A stretch of 64,000 nt of DNA from Bacteroidaceae bacterium (GCA_017524545.1 JAFXVN010000072.1:1-64000); one strand, 5' to 3'. Shown: positions 22,907 to 32,074, counted from the stretch's first letter. Made by a program: numbers and translations. The notes: a model not told the origin generated them from the sequence alone.

Positions 22907-23420
22907 TTTTCACCTTATTGTATAATGTTTGGCGGCTGATGCCCAGAAGGTCGGCAGCCCGCTTCATGTTGCCGTCGCATTTGTTCAGCACCTTGCGCAC
23001 ATGCTCCGTTTCCAACTGGTCTAAGGGAATTATCTCGCTTGCTTTATCGATAGCATCCTTCAGCACACGGATAAGCTCGTCGTTGTCCCATGGCTTGGTC
23101 ACAAAGTCGGCTGCGCCGTTCTTTAACGCGCGTACCGCTAATTTAACATCGGCGTATGCTGTGACAAGCACAATGGGAATGTCTGGAAACTTGCGATGAA
23201 TGACGGAAAGCCACATCATGCCTTCCTGCCCTGAGTTCACACCAAGAGTGAAGTTCATGTCGAGGAGTATGGCCGAAGGATGCTCCTGAGTAATGGTGGT
23301 CAGCACTTTCTCTGGGGAGGTCTGGGTGACGATGCGCTCGAACGTGCCGCCAAGGCATATCTTCACTGCCGTCAGGATGGCAGGGTTGTCGTCTATGACG
23401 AGGATGGTTCCATGTTTCAT
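22896..23420 (-). CDS. Response regulator with Fis-type DNA-binding domain
   Basis: 174 residues: receiver domain with DD at 10-11, phosphoacceptor Asp54 (LLDMNF) and Lys in FVTKPW, then directly a Fis-like helix-turn-helix (HVRKVLNKCDGNMKRAADLLGISRQTLYNKVKN). It lacks the AAA+ sigma-54 activation domain of NtrC relatives, resembling the PrrA/RegA layout. It most likely controls the divergent ABC transporter; a palindrome at 23503-23542 lies between the two transcription units. Confidence 0.88.
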   Translation of the reverse strand: MKHGTILVIDDNPAILTAVKICLGGTFERIVTQTSPEKVLTTITQEHPSAILLDMNFTLGVNSGQEGMMWLSVIHRKFPDIPIVLVTAYADVKLAVRALKNGAADFVTKPWDNDELIRVLKDAIDKASEIIPLDQLETEHVRKVLNKCDGNMKRAADLLGISRQTLYNKVKNEK

Positions 23421-23424
23421 GGTA

Positions 23425-23432
23425 CAAAGGTA
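23425..23432 (-). promoter_or_regulatory. -7 element of the two-component operon
   Basis: CAAAGGTA only 5 bases upstream of the start codon at 23420, implying a leaderless or near-leaderless transcript. Confidence 0.5.
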
Positions 23433-23502
23433 ACACTTTCATTGAAAATTGTAAGTTGAAAGTTGGAATTATTTCTTTTCGAGGAGGAGAAAAGCCCTAA
23501 AG

Positions 23503-23550
23503 TGTCAAAGAATTGGACACATGTGTGTCTAATCTTTTGACAATCGTCAA
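23503..23550. promoter_or_regulatory. Palindromic operator candidate between two-component and ABC genes
   Basis: An extended dyad centred near 23522 (outer TGTCAAAGA / TCTTTTGACA, inner TTGGACACA / TGTGTGTCTAA) followed by TTGACAATCGTCAA. Placed upstream of the plus-strand promoter at 23592-23599, it is a natural binding site for the response regulator. Confidence 0.55.
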
Positions 23551-23591
23551 TTCTGGACTATGGACGATGAACTATGAACTAATAATTGTCT

Positions 23592-23599
23592 TACCTTTG
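23592..23599 (+). promoter_or_regulatory. -7 element of the ABC transporter operon
   Basis: TAccTTTG, 31 bases before the ATG at 23630. Confidence 0.65.
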
Positions 23600-23629
23600 C
23601 AGCAGAAAACCAATTAAGAACTGTGAATT

Positions 23630-26113
23630 ATGAATTACGAATTGAAAACGCACAACATCAGGGTTGCTTGGCGCAATCTGATGAAGTACAAGACGCAGAA
23701 CATCATTGCGGTGCTCTGCTTGGCTGTAGGGCTTGTGCTGTTTAGCGTGACCTTTATCATTACGCAAAGGATTTGGCAGAACTGGTTGCGCGAAGGCGGC
23801 GACCCGCGCCGTGCCAAGGTGGAACTCTATGCGAAGCAGGACAGCGTGGCCTACATCGAGCCGGACATCATTCAGCGCATTAACAACAGCCACTTGCCGA
23901 GCATCGACTTCATTGATATCAACCACTCTGCAGCAGGGATAAATTCGCCGCTCATCGATCTCAAAGGAAAAAGGCACAATGTCTATCTGGAGTGGCAATG
24001 GATAAGTCCCGAACATCTGAATTACCTAAAGCTCAGGTCGGCCATCACAGGCAAGCGCATCCCTGTTTTGAAGCCTGGCGATGTCATTATGACGAAAGGC
24101 ATGTTGGAACGCACCTTCGGCAAGGGCATGAACCCCATCGGATTCAAGGTCGAGAGAACAGTAAACAGGCAGGACACTATCATGGATGTTGTCGATACGG
24201 GCGACTGGATGCTCAATGAGGACAAGATGCTTGTCGTCACCGACCAGTTGAAGGAGTGCCTTATGCAGGAAGGACAGAAGTCGGCCACATACATGCGCGA
24301 CGTCAACATCATCCTTGCGAAGGGCAAGACGGCAGAGGACTTGCAGAAAGACTTGCAAAAGATTTTGCCCGAATACGAGGTAAGGGCAGAGGGCGATTTT
24401 TCGTTCATAGACGCAAGGGCGCTTGTACTCTTTATGATTGTTGGTAGCAGTGTCTTGCTCATCGGCTTATTTGGGTTCCTAAAGACACAGATTCAGCTCT
24501 TCCGTCTGCGGCAGCGCGAGATGGGCTTGCGGCAGTGCATGGGAGCGCAGCGAAGCCAGCTTTTCGGGCTGATGATGTGGGAAGTGGCGATTGTTTTCTT
24601 CTTCGTCACCCTGCTAACATTGGTGTTAACGGGCATGCTGGCCGATTATGCCGTCCCCATCATGCAGAAGGAAACCAATAACACACTCATTGCCGATATG
24701 CCCCGAACGTATGCCACAGAGCTGTGGATATGCCTCGCGACGTTCCTTGTGACGGCTGGCATCGCAGCCCTTTCTGTCCGCAAAGTCATCACAACGCCCT
24801 TGAGCGAAGTGGTGGGCAAAAGCCACAAAATGGTAAATAGTAAATGGTTAAATGGTAAATCTTTTGGTGGTCGCAACCTGCTCATCGTCTTGCAGATGGT
24901 AGTCTGCCAAGTGTTGCTCTTCCTCATCTTGGGAACTATTGTGTTCTTCGATGCCAACGATGTAATCGAACCCACGCCCTCCTGTGCAGAAGCCTTCCGC
25001 AGCAGCATCGTTACGCAAAGCGAACAATGGGAGTACAATTTCCTTGATACAATACCGCATTTGCAACATATCAAGGGCGTGACGCATGTGTCGGCTGCTT
25101 ACTGCCAGCAGGACTTGAAGGAAGGCGAAGAACCTCTAAACCCCGGAGGCATTTGGAAGGAAAACGACGGTTCACGCCATTGCCGGTACGAAGAATTGCT
25201 GACGGACGAACACCTCTTCGGGTTGCTCGACCTGGAACTCTACTCCTCCGACACCAAGGCGAAGAATACGACCACAGGTCTTGTCCCCGTCTATGCCCCG
25301 GCAGAACGTGCCGACGAGCTGCGCCTCAAGCTTGGCTTGAAGGTAGCTCCAACCGAACGTCGTGTCTTCGAGAAGGGCAAGCCGGCAGAAAAGATTGGCT
25401 ATGTACAGGCAGAGCCGCTGATTTCTCTGTCGTTCCATCGGTCGATGCTCCCTTCCTTTATATATATATGCGAGACAGATTACTTCAAGCTAAAGGACAA
25501 ATACGACTATTTCGAGTTGCATGCGTGGGATGATTTCGAGAACTTTGCGAGAGGCTATGGCATGAGAAACCACATCATCCTCAAGGCAAAGCCTGGCGAA
25601 AGCAAGCTGCTCTGGAAGGAACTGACGAACCTCCATCACGAAAAGGGCAAGTTCGTGTTGGCAAAGGCACCAATCGACAATCTGTACGATGTCTGCTTTA
25701 ACAAGTTGCGTGCAAAAGAGATGATTCTACAAATTATGCTCATCATGGGTGCCATTGCCGTGCTGTGCATCGTGCTGACGCTCTTCTCGTCCGTCTCTTT
25801 GGACACAAGAGGCCGACAGAAGGAAGTCGCCATCCGCAAGGTTAACGGCGCGGATGCAAAGAAGATTCTCTGGCTCTTTGGCAAGCAGTACATCTGCCAG
25901 CTCATCATAAGCAGCATCATAAGCCTGTTCTTCTGCATCGGCCTTGCCTTCATGACATTGGAAGAGCAGTTCAACTTCGAGAACACGATGGAGATCCTCG
26001 CTCCCTACCTATGTACCGTTCTCTTCGTCGCCCTTATCACCCTTCTGACCGTAGGGTACAAGATATACACAGTTTCGCAACTGAATCCGGCAATAATAAT
26101 AAAGAAAGAGTAA
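23630..26113 (+). CDS. ABC transporter permease, FtsX/MacB-like with two FtsX domains
   Basis: 827 residues with an N-terminal membrane helix (IIAVLCLAVGLVLFSVTFII), a periplasmic MacB-like domain, three membrane helices, then a second such half ending in three helices. This is the large fused permease common in Bacteroidetes, where one polypeptide provides both FtsX-type halves. Conserved FtsX features include RQREMGLRQCMGA and RGRQKEVAIRKVNGA. An AT-rich repeat insert (24827-24861) adds a polar stretch SHKMVNSKWLNGKSF in the cytoplasmic loop between halves. The ATPase gene follows after 1 base. Probable role: envelope stress or antimicrobial peptide export. Confidence 0.85.
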   Translation: MNYELKTHNIRVAWRNLMKYKTQNIIAVLCLAVGLVLFSVTFIITQRIWQNWLREGGDPRRAKVELYAKQDSVAYIEPDIIQRINNSHLPSIDFIDINHSAAGINSPLIDLKGKRHNVYLEWQWISPEHLNYLKLRSAITGKRIPVLKPGDVIMTKGMLERTFGKGMNPIGFKVERTVNRQDTIMDVVDTGDWMLNEDKMLVVTDQLKECLMQEGQKSATYMRDVNIILAKGKTAEDLQKDLQKILPEYEVRAEGDFSFIDARALVLFMIVGSSVLLIGLFGFLKTQIQLFRLRQREMGLRQCMGAQRSQLFGLMMWEVAIVFFFVTLLTLVLTGMLADYAVPIMQKETNNTLIADMPRTYATELWICLATFLVTAGIAALSVRKVITTPLSEVVGKSHKMVNSKWLNGKSFGGRNLLIVLQMVVCQVLLFLILGTIVFFDANDVIEPTPSCAEAFRSSIVTQSEQWEYNFLDTIPHLQHIKGVTHVSAAYCQQDLKEGEEPLNPGGIWKENDGSRHCRYEELLTDEHLFGLLDLELYSSDTKAKNTTTGLVPVYAPAERADELRLKLGLKVAPTERRVFEKGKPAEKIGYVQAEPLISLSFHRSMLPSFIYICETDYFKLKDKYDYFELHAWDDFENFARGYGMRNHIILKAKPGESKLLWKELTNLHHEKGKFVLAKAPIDNLYDVCFNKLRAKEMILQIMLIMGAIAVLCIVLTLFSSVSLDTRGRQKEVAIRKVNGADAKKILWLFGKQYICQLIISSIISLFFCIGLAFMTLEEQFNFENTMEILAPYLCTVLFVALITLLTVGYKIYTVSQLNPAIIIKKE
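24827..24861. repeat. AT-rich in-frame repeat in ABC permease
   Basis: Four copies of the word tggtaaat/agtaaat/tggttaaat in tandem, encoding KMVNSKWLNGKS. Confidence 0.75.
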
Positions 26114-26114
26114 T

Positions 26115-26789
26115 ATGATTACGTTAACCAACATTAAGAAAGTCTTCCGTACGGAAGAAATCGACACCTGGGCTTTGCGCGAAGTGAGCCTTGAAGTAAA
26201 AGAAGGAGAGTTCGTCAGCATCATGGGGCCTTCGGGCTGTGGCAAGACAACCCTGTTGAACATCATGGGACTGCTTGACACGCCTACAGAAGGAACCTAC
26301 CTGCTGAACGGCAAGGACGTCGGCCAGCTCCCGGAACGCGAGCGCACGAACATCCGCAAGGGCGTGATAGGCTTCGTGTTCCAAAGCTTTAACCTCATCG
26401 ACGAGCTGAATGTCTATGAGAACGTCGAACTGCCTTTGCTCTACATGGGCGTGACGGCAAAGGAACGCAGGAAGCGCGTGACGGACATCCTCGACCGCAT
26501 GGCGATGTCCCACCGTCGCAAGCATTTCCCCTGCCAACTCTCTGGTGGTCAGCAGCAACGTGTAGCCGTAGCGCGTGCTGTAGTGGCCAATCCCAAGATT
26601 ATCCTTGCCGACGAGCCGACGGGCAACCTCGACTCCAAGAACAGCAAGGAGGTGATGGATCTCCTCTGCCAGTTGCATGAGAAGGGCACCACCGTCGTGA
26701 TGGTTACCCACTCGCAGCATAACGCCAGCTTCGCCGACCGCATCATCAACCTCTACGACGGCCAAATCGTGGAGCAGACAGAACTGTAA
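26115..26789 (+). CDS. ABC transporter ATP-binding protein, LolD/MacB type
   Basis: 224 residues with Walker [10 protein letters not shown] (38-46), Q loop [10 protein letters not shown], signature LSGGQQQR, Walker [13 protein letters not shown] and H loop VTHSQ. The short length and the TGNLD ending are typical of the MacB/LolD/FtsE group that powers FtsX-type permeases. It starts 1 base after the permease stop, so both are translated together, and is followed by a terminator at 26821. Confidence 0.93.
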   Translation: MITLTNIKKVFRTEEIDTWALREVSLEVKEGEFVSIMGPSGCGKTTLLNIMGLLDTPTEGTYLLNGKDVGQLPERERTNIRKGVIGFVFQSFNLIDELNVYENVELPLLYMGVTAKERRKRVTDILDRMAMSHRRKHFPCQLSGGQQQRVAVARAVVANPKIILADEPTGNLDSKNSKEVMDLLCQLHEKGTTVVMVTHSQHNASFADRIINLYDGQIVEQTEL

Positions 26790-26820
26790 ATAGTTTTTTG
26801 AAGTTAATATAGATACCACA

Positions 26821-26853
26821 AAGCTCCTGCGTCGATAGATGCGGGGGCTTTTC
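26821..26853 (+). terminator. Terminator after the ABC operon
   Basis: AAGCTCCTGC / GCGGGGGCTT stem with a 10-base loop and TTTT. The same loop and left stem recur at 29092-29127. Confidence 0.75.
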
Positions 26854-26898
26854 CGTTTACATATTACTACGAATAAGTGTTGCTTCCCCGCATATTAC
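26844..26898. repeat. Dispersed repeat C2
   Basis: Second copy of the 55-base repeat at 21974-22028; here it is followed by another partial unit (tactacgaataa). Confidence 0.85.
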
Positions 26899-27053
26899 TA
26901 CGAATAAATGTTAAAAGCGGACGAATATCGCAAGTTTCCAATATCTAAACATTGCGAGATTGGGCAAAAGTCCCTTACTTTGCCCTCGGAAACATCCCAA
27001 ACGACGAATCTTCCTATACGACAAAACAACTAATCCCCAAAACGACTAATACA

Positions 27054-27431
27054 ATGAAACGCAAGGACAATACGCTGACCAAGGTCGAGTTCGAAGTGAT
27101 GAACATCCTGTGGGACATCGAGGGCAGTGCCTGTGCCTGGGACATTCTGGAGCACATGGACGAGCCCCGACCTGCCTATACGACGATTGCCACCTACCTG
27201 AAGGTGCTCTTCGAGAAGGGCTATCTCGACTTCCACAAGGTGGACGGGCAGGGGAAGACACACCGCTACGTTCCCCTTGTCTCGCGAGCCGAATACACGC
27301 GCCGCACCATGCAGGAGGTGAAGCGGAACTTCTTCGGCGGCAGCACAGGGCACATGCTCCGCTACTTCGTCAAGGAAGAAAACCTCTCGCCCGAAGAAGT
27401 GAAGGAACTGCTGGAATTAGCTAAGAGTTAA
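27054..27431 (+). CDS. BlaI/MecI/CopY family repressor
   Basis: 125 residues from the ATG at 27054. The winged-helix domain (LTKVEFEVMNILWDIEGSACAWDILEHMDEPRPAYTTIATYLKVLFEKGYL) is that of BlaI/MecI. In classical systems such repressors dimerise on operator dyads and are cleaved after activation of the membrane metalloprotease encoded next door. The gene order (BlaI then BlaR1-like) is kept, with a 77-base gap rich in cttaactctt words. Targets in this organism are unknown. Confidence 0.88.
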   Translation: MKRKDNTLTKVEFEVMNILWDIEGSACAWDILEHMDEPRPAYTTIATYLKVLFEKGYLDFHKVDGQGKTHRYVPLVSRAEYTRRTMQEVKRNFFGGSTGHMLRYFVKEENLSPEEVKELLELAKS

Positions 27432-27508
27432 GAACTCCCTCAACTCATAATTCTTAACTGTAAAAGACTATCTTTCTTAACTCTTAACTCTTAATTCTTA
27501 ACTAAACA

Positions 27509-29077
27509 ATGTTTCTCTATTCCATCAAGTCGGCTGTGGTGCTGGCAATGCTCTACTTGCCATACATGCTGATGCTCAGGCGCGAGAGTTTCTTCCGTTT
27601 CAACCGCATGATGCTGCTTGGCATCCTGCTGCTCTCGCTGGTCCTGCCCCTGTGCAATGTGCCCAGTATGTCGCTCGACCGCCAGCCTGTCGTGCAGGCA
27701 GCTCAGTTGCAGATGCTGGAGCTGGGCATTCCTGTCCGTGTGCTGCCCGAGGTACAAGTGTTGGCAGAGAAGCAAAAGGAAGGCTTTTTCACCTTTTCGC
27801 TCTTTCACCTTTTCACCTTTATATATATAGCGGGTGTCGTGGCGTTGCTCGCGACAAGGCTTTGGCAGATAGGCCGTTTGCAGTTCGGCTTGAAGCGTGG
27901 AGCCATTTGGCACAGCGACGAGCAGGGTGTCCGCATCTACTGCCACTCGGGCGATGTGTCTCCCTTTAGCTGGATGCGGAACATCGTCATAGGCGAGAAG
28001 GACTACGACGAGGCAGGCCGTGAGATTGTCCTGCACGAGATGGGACACATCCGTGGCGGTCATTCGTGGGACGTGGTGCTGCTCACCCTCGTGCAGATGC
28101 TCCAGTGGTGGAATCCGCTGGTCTATGTGCTGGGCATCAGCCTTCGCGACGTCCACGAATACGAGGCCGACGACTACGTCTTGCGTCAGGGCGTGTCGGC
28201 ACAGGGCTATCAGTTATTGCTTATAAGAAAAGCCGTTGGCTCAGGGTCCTACGCTTTCGCCAACAGCTTTAACCATAGTTTAACTAAAAAACGTATCACT
28301 ATGATGAAGAAAATCAAATCAAACCCGTGGATGCGGAGCAAAGCGCTCTATGTCATCCCGGTGGTTGCGCTGGCACTCAGTGCCTTCGCTACGCCTAAGT
28401 TTGTCGCTCCCGTTGAGGACGCAGTCGCAAAACTCGAGGGCAAAGCTTCGGACGAAGAAAGAAAGATTGTTGAGCTAAAAGAGGCTCCAAGAATCATTGT
28501 CGATGGCAAAGAGATGTCTCCTCGGGAAGCTCTAAAGGCTGTGCAGGGCAAAGAGATTAAAAACAGCCTTGCCACCCAGCCTGATGGCTCGACAGAACTC
28601 TCGATAAAGACGACAGAGCCAAAGGTTCCCGTGGCAAAAGCGGACAGCATTTGGGACGTAGTGGCCGAGAACGCTCAGTTCCCTGGCGGCGACGGAGCTT
28701 GCTTCAAGTTCATAGCCGAACATATCCGCTATCCGAAGCTCTGCCAAGAGTTTGGCGTTGAAGGACGTGTTCTCATCAACTTCGTTGTTGAGAAGGATGG
28801 CAGCCTCACCTGTATCAAGAAGCTTCGCGGTGCAGGCAAAATACTTTCAGAGACGGAAGTGACGGCGTACCAAAAGGAGCATCCCGACAGCAAGGAAAAG
28901 CTTGAGGCAGGACAAGACCTGGGCGACCTGCTCTTTGAGGAAGGTGAGCGCGTCTTGAAGGCAATGCCCAACTGGAAACCCGCCAAGGACAAAGACGGCA
29001 ACATCGTCCGCAGCCGCTTCATCCTGCCCATCATGTTCCGGCTCAACAAGCCCCAGGAAGGAAACGGTCAAAAGTGA
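27509..29077 (+). CDS. M56 (BlaR1-like) membrane metallopeptidase fused to TonB C-terminal domain
   Basis: 522 residues. The N-terminal half has several membrane segments and the zinc motif HEMGH (176-180) with EYEADDYVL as the distal Glu site, as in M56/BlaR1 peptidases. The C-terminal half has a TonB-like domain (ADSIWDVVAENAQFPGGDGAC, HIRYP, GVEGRVLINFVVEKDGSL). Such M56-TonB fusions are common in Bacteroidetes, and replace the penicillin sensor of BlaR1. The protein probably senses an envelope signal and cleaves the BlaI-like repressor. One membrane segment (FFTFSLFHLFTFIYIAGV) is encoded by an inverted AT-rich repeat (27785-27822). Confidence 0.82.
   Translation: MFLYSIKSAVVLAMLYLPYMLMLRRESFFRFNRMMLLGILLLSLVLPLCNVPSMSLDRQPVVQAAQLQMLELGIPVRVLPEVQVLAEKQKEGFFTFSLFHLFTFIYIAGVVALLATRLWQIGRLQFGLKRGAIWHSDEQGVRIYCHSGDVSPFSWMRNIVIGEKDYDEAGREIVLHEMGHIRGGHSWDVVLLTLVQMLQWWNPLVYVLGISLRDVHEYEADDYVLRQGVSAQGYQLLLIRKAVGSGSYAFANSFNHSLTKKRITMMKKIKSNPWMRSKALYVIPVVALALSAFATPKFVAPVEDAVAKLEGKASDEERKIVELKEAPRIIVDGKEMSPREALKAVQGKEIKNSLATQPDGSTELSIKTTEPKVPVAKADSIWDVVAENAQFPGGDGACFKFIAEHIRYPKLCQEFGVEGRVLINFVVEKDGSLTCIKKLRGAGKILSETEVTAYQKEHPDSKEKLEAGQDLGDLLFEEGERVLKAMPNWKPAKDKDGNIVRSRFILPIMFRLNKPQEGNGQK
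27785..27822. repeat. AT-rich in-frame repeat, inverted orientation
   Basis: Three copies of the word tttcacctttt (reverse complement of aaaaggtgaaa), coding part of a membrane helix in the M56 protein. Confidence 0.65.
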
Positions 29078-29091
29078 CCGCCTTAGCCACA

Positions 29092-29127
29092 AAGCTCCTG
29101 CGTCGATAGATGCGGGAGCTTTTTTTA
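29092..29127 (+). terminator. Terminator after the M56-TonB gene
   Basis: AAGCTCCTGC / GCGGGAGCTT stem, 10-base loop and a run of seven T; near copy of the hairpin at 26821. Confidence 0.9.
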
Positions 29128-29199
29128 TTGTCGTTTTGGCTTTATGGTAAGGCAAAGTCACAAAACCTCTAAAAAACTGCACAGAAAACCAAGAAAAAC

Positions 29200-29230
29200 T
29201 TGGATTACTGTGCAAGAATTTATAACTTTG
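29200..29230 (+). promoter_or_regulatory. Promoter of the AbiE operon
   Basis: TTG at 29200-29202, 20-base spacer, TAacTTTG at 29223-29230, about 20 bases before the start at 29250. Confidence 0.75.
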
Positions 29231-29249
29231 CACCGAAGTTTTATACCTT

Positions 29250-29882
29250 ATGAAGGAGAATCCCTTAATACGGCTGGGTAATATCCCTGTGCAGACAGAT
29301 ACCATTGCAAGTTTCTTTGACCAACTTTCGTCGCCTCACGAAAAGATACGAATCTTAGAAAAGGACGGGCAGCTGATTCGTTTGAAACGCGGATTGTATG
29401 TAGTGGACGAACGAGTGAGTGGAAAGCCTATCAATATCCGTCTATGTGCGAACCATATCTACGGACCATCATACGTGTCACTTCAATGGGCTTTAAGATG
29501 GTACGGTCTTATTCCAGAGCGTGTGAGTACAATGACCTCCATTACTACTAAGCGAACTCGCATGTTTGAGAACGCTTTGGGGCGATTCACCTACTATCAG
29601 GTCAAACCGGACTATTTCTCTATTGGCATCAGGAGCGTAGAGGAGCATGGCGTGGCTTGTCTTATGGCCTGTCCGGAAAAAACGCTTTGTGATACGATTC
29701 TTTATGATTCCTACTTGCCGCCGCAATCAGCTAAAAGGCTGGAGCAATACTTGGAGGAGGACATCCGTTTCGACACTGATGCCCTGAGAGATTTTGATGT
29801 CAGTATCATAGAGGCCTGCACCCAGACTGGCAGGAAGGAACAGATACTAAACAATCTAATTAAAATAATCAAGAAGAGATGA
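29250..29882 (+). CDS. abiEi: AbiEi-type antitoxin / transcriptional regulator
   Basis: 210 residues. The N-terminal winged helix (EKIRILEKDGQLIRLKRGLYVVDERV) and the following NHIYGPSYVSLQWALRWYGLIPE are typical of the AbiEi family, which represses its own promoter and counteracts the AbiEii nucleotidyltransferase without direct binding (type IV toxin-antitoxin). The stop overlaps the AbiEii start by 4 bases. Together they give abortive infection against some phages. Confidence 0.85.
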   Translation: MKENPLIRLGNIPVQTDTIASFFDQLSSPHEKIRILEKDGQLIRLKRGLYVVDERVSGKPINIRLCANHIYGPSYVSLQWALRWYGLIPERVSTMTSITTKRTRMFENALGRFTYYQVKPDYFSIGIRSVEEHGVACLMACPEKTLCDTILYDSYLPPQSAKRLEQYLEEDIRFDTDALRDFDVSIIEACTQTGRKEQILNNLIKIIKKR

Positions 29883-30700
29883 ATTTATACGATGATATGG
29901 TGGCTGAACATGCCAAGAGGTTAGGCACTGCCACTCCCAATGTTGAGCAGGAAGTTATGCAGCGTATCGCCCTTGCAGGATTGCAACGGGGAGGATTCTT
30001 TGACCATGCAGCTTTCTATGGAGGAACCTGCCTGAGAATCTTCCATGGGCTTCCACGTTTTTCAGAGGACATGGACTTTTCACTGGTGGAAAAGCGAGAC
30101 GACATCCATTTGGAAAACTATTTCCGCGCTATTACTGAAGAGTTCAAGCTTGCGGGGCATGAGGTGGACATTGTAAAGAAAGAGAAAAAGATATTCGGGA
30201 GGGTGGAGTCTGCATTCCTTAAGGAGAACACGGAAGCATACGACATCAAGTTCCAAACAAGGAAGATGGTTAAGGTAAAGATAGAACTTGACACAGACCC
30301 ACCTTTGGCTTTTAAGACAGAACAGAAGATACTCCTGCAACCATATACTTTTATGGTTCGCTGCTTTACTCTGCCCTATCTATATGCCGGCAAGATGCAC
30401 GCTTTGGTCTATCGTGCCTGGCAACGCAGAGTCAAGGGACGCGACTGGTACGATTTCGAGTGGTATGTGCGTCATCAAATACCTTTGGACTATCAGCACT
30501 TGCAAGAGCGGATTCGCGAGTTCAGCGGGAAGGTGGTGGAAAAGGAGGAGTTTATGCAACTGCTTCGTGAGAAACTCTCTGGGACTGACATCGAACTGGT
30601 CAAGCAGGATGTGGTGGATTTTATCGACAACCCCCACGAGACTGACATCTGGTCGAACGACTATTTCCTTCAGTTGGCGGATATGATAGTATTCAAATAA
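29879..30700 (+). CDS. abiEii: AbiEii nucleotidyltransferase toxin
   Basis: 273 residues with the AbiEii signature FYGGTCLRIFHGLPRFSEDMDFSL (GGT...R...SEDxDF) at about residues 45-68, the active-site Asp pair, and the later RVKGRDWYDFEWYV motif. AbiEii transfers nucleotides to tRNA acceptor stems and blocks growth. Translation is coupled to abiEi. The gene is followed after 10 bases by the start of a secreted protein gene, so some readthrough is likely. Confidence 0.87.
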   Translation: MNLYDDMVAEHAKRLGTATPNVEQEVMQRIALAGLQRGGFFDHAAFYGGTCLRIFHGLPRFSEDMDFSLVEKRDDIHLENYFRAITEEFKLAGHEVDIVKKEKKIFGRVESAFLKENTEAYDIKFQTRKMVKVKIELDTDPPLAFKTEQKILLQPYTFMVRCFTLPYLYAGKMHALVYRAWQRRVKGRDWYDFEWYVRHQIPLDYQHLQERIREFSGKVVEKEEFMQLLREKLSGTDIELVKQDVVDFIDNPHETDIWSNDYFLQLADMIVFK

Positions 30701-30710
30701 AGCAACTAAC

Positions 30711-31943
30711 ATGAAACGAATCATCACAATCTTTTTAAGGGAATCTGCAATTCTCGTGTTTGCCCTCGTCGCGGTGACGGCTAATGCCCAGGGCTGGCTC
30801 TCTGTGCAGGCTGTGGGTGTGCTGCCCGGCAACTCCGCTGAAGTGAACCGGCAGAACCTGCAGCAGGCTATCGACAAGATGAGTCCGAAGGGCGGTGTCC
30901 TGTATGTGGAGCCGGCAGAGGGCGGCTATCCCATGCAGGGCGGCATTGTCCTGAAAAGAAACGTCACCCTGCTGGGTGCTCACGGCCCAACGGGACGAGG
31001 CACTGCCCTACCCGACCGCTCTGGGCCTACGGGTTCGCTCTTTGTCATCACCGACCGCGAGCATCCCTTCCTCACCGTAGAGTCCGCCACACAGGTCAGG
31101 GGCATCCAGTTCTACTACCCCGAGCAGGCGTGGCAGGACAGCACCCGCATCATCGCCTATCCCCCGACCATCCGCGCCGCCCAGGACCAGAGGGTGCTGG
31201 GGGTCACATTGAGCTGCCTGTCGTTCTACGGCGAGTACATGGCGATGGACTTCAGGGCGAAGGCTCCGCACTATGTGGAGCAGACGCTCTTCGAGCATTG
31301 CTACGGCTATCCCTTGAGCGGACAGTTCATCGCCATCAACCGCTGCTACGACGTGCCGCGCATCCTGCATTGCCACGTCAACCCCGCCAATATGAGGGAG
31401 TTCAAGAGGGAGTTCAAGTCCAGCGTCATTGATGCTGTGGTGCGCAAGAAGGCATATTCCTACTGGATAGACTATACGGACAATGCCGTGCTCATGGACA
31501 TCTTCACCTTCGGCAACTATGGCGGCATCTATCTGGGCCGCGAGTCGTACGGCCAGCTCACGAACTTCAACTTCGACTGCGTCAGCATCGGCATCCACAA
31601 GCTGGGCAGCAACTGGAAGAACCGAAACTGGCAGATAGCGCAGGGAAGCATCATTGCCAATGTCGGCGAACGCATAGAGGACGTTCACCCCATCCTCATA
31701 GAGGGCATCGGGCACACCTCGCTCTCGAACGTCGAATCTTTCTCGGGTCCCAACCATGTCCTGACGACTCTCGACGCTTCGTGGGACTACATCACCGTTC
31801 GCGACAATGCCACGGTCTTCCTTTCCGGCTGCCGTATGCAAGGCTATAAGGCCGACACACCCATCCACCTTTCCGAAGGCGCCCGCCTGCGTGCCGTCGG
31901 CTGCATCTACAAAGACAATCAGCTGCTGGAGCAGACATATTAA
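30711..31943 (+). CDS. Secreted right-handed beta-helix protein (pectate-lyase-like)
   Basis: 410 residues with a signal peptide (MKRIITIFLRESAILVFALVAVTANAQ). The mature part reads like a right-handed beta-helix with an N-terminal cap: NRQNLQQAIDKMSPKGGVLYVEPAEGGYP, repeated short strand-turn units, and late rungs such as ATVFLSGCRMQG. This fold is used by pectate lyases, polygalacturonases and depolymerases, but catalytic residues cannot be assigned by eye. It follows AbiEii by 10 bases and has no clear promoter of its own. Confidence 0.65.
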   Translation: MKRIITIFLRESAILVFALVAVTANAQGWLSVQAVGVLPGNSAEVNRQNLQQAIDKMSPKGGVLYVEPAEGGYPMQGGIVLKRNVTLLGAHGPTGRGTALPDRSGPTGSLFVITDREHPFLTVESATQVRGIQFYYPEQAWQDSTRIIAYPPTIRAAQDQRVLGVTLSCLSFYGEYMAMDFRAKAPHYVEQTLFEHCYGYPLSGQFIAINRCYDVPRILHCHVNPANMREFKREFKSSVIDAVVRKKAYSYWIDYTDNAVLMDIFTFGNYGGIYLGRESYGQLTNFNFDCVSIGIHKLGSNWKNRNWQIAQGSIIANVGERIEDVHPILIEGIGHTSLSNVESFSGPNHVLTTLDASWDYITVRDNATVFLSGCRMQGYKADTPIHLSEGARLRAVGCIYKDNQLLEQTY

Positions 31944-31994
31944 AACTGGCACGTTGACAGACACTCCGTTTGTTTCGCTCCCACACAACACGGC

Positions 31995-32074
31995 GAAACA
32001 CTTTGTTTCGGCAGCGGAAACACCTTGTTTCACGGGCGAAACAAAGTGTTTCCACACGCGAAACAATCTGGAGA
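31995..32074. repeat. Four palindromic repeats with 21-22 bp period
   Basis: GAAACACTTTGTTTC (31995), GAAACACCTTGTTTC (32017), GAAACAAAGTGTTTC (32038) and a half copy GAAACAATCTG (32060). The first and third are exact reverse complements. They lie between convergent genes in the 170-base gap. Confidence 0.75.
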
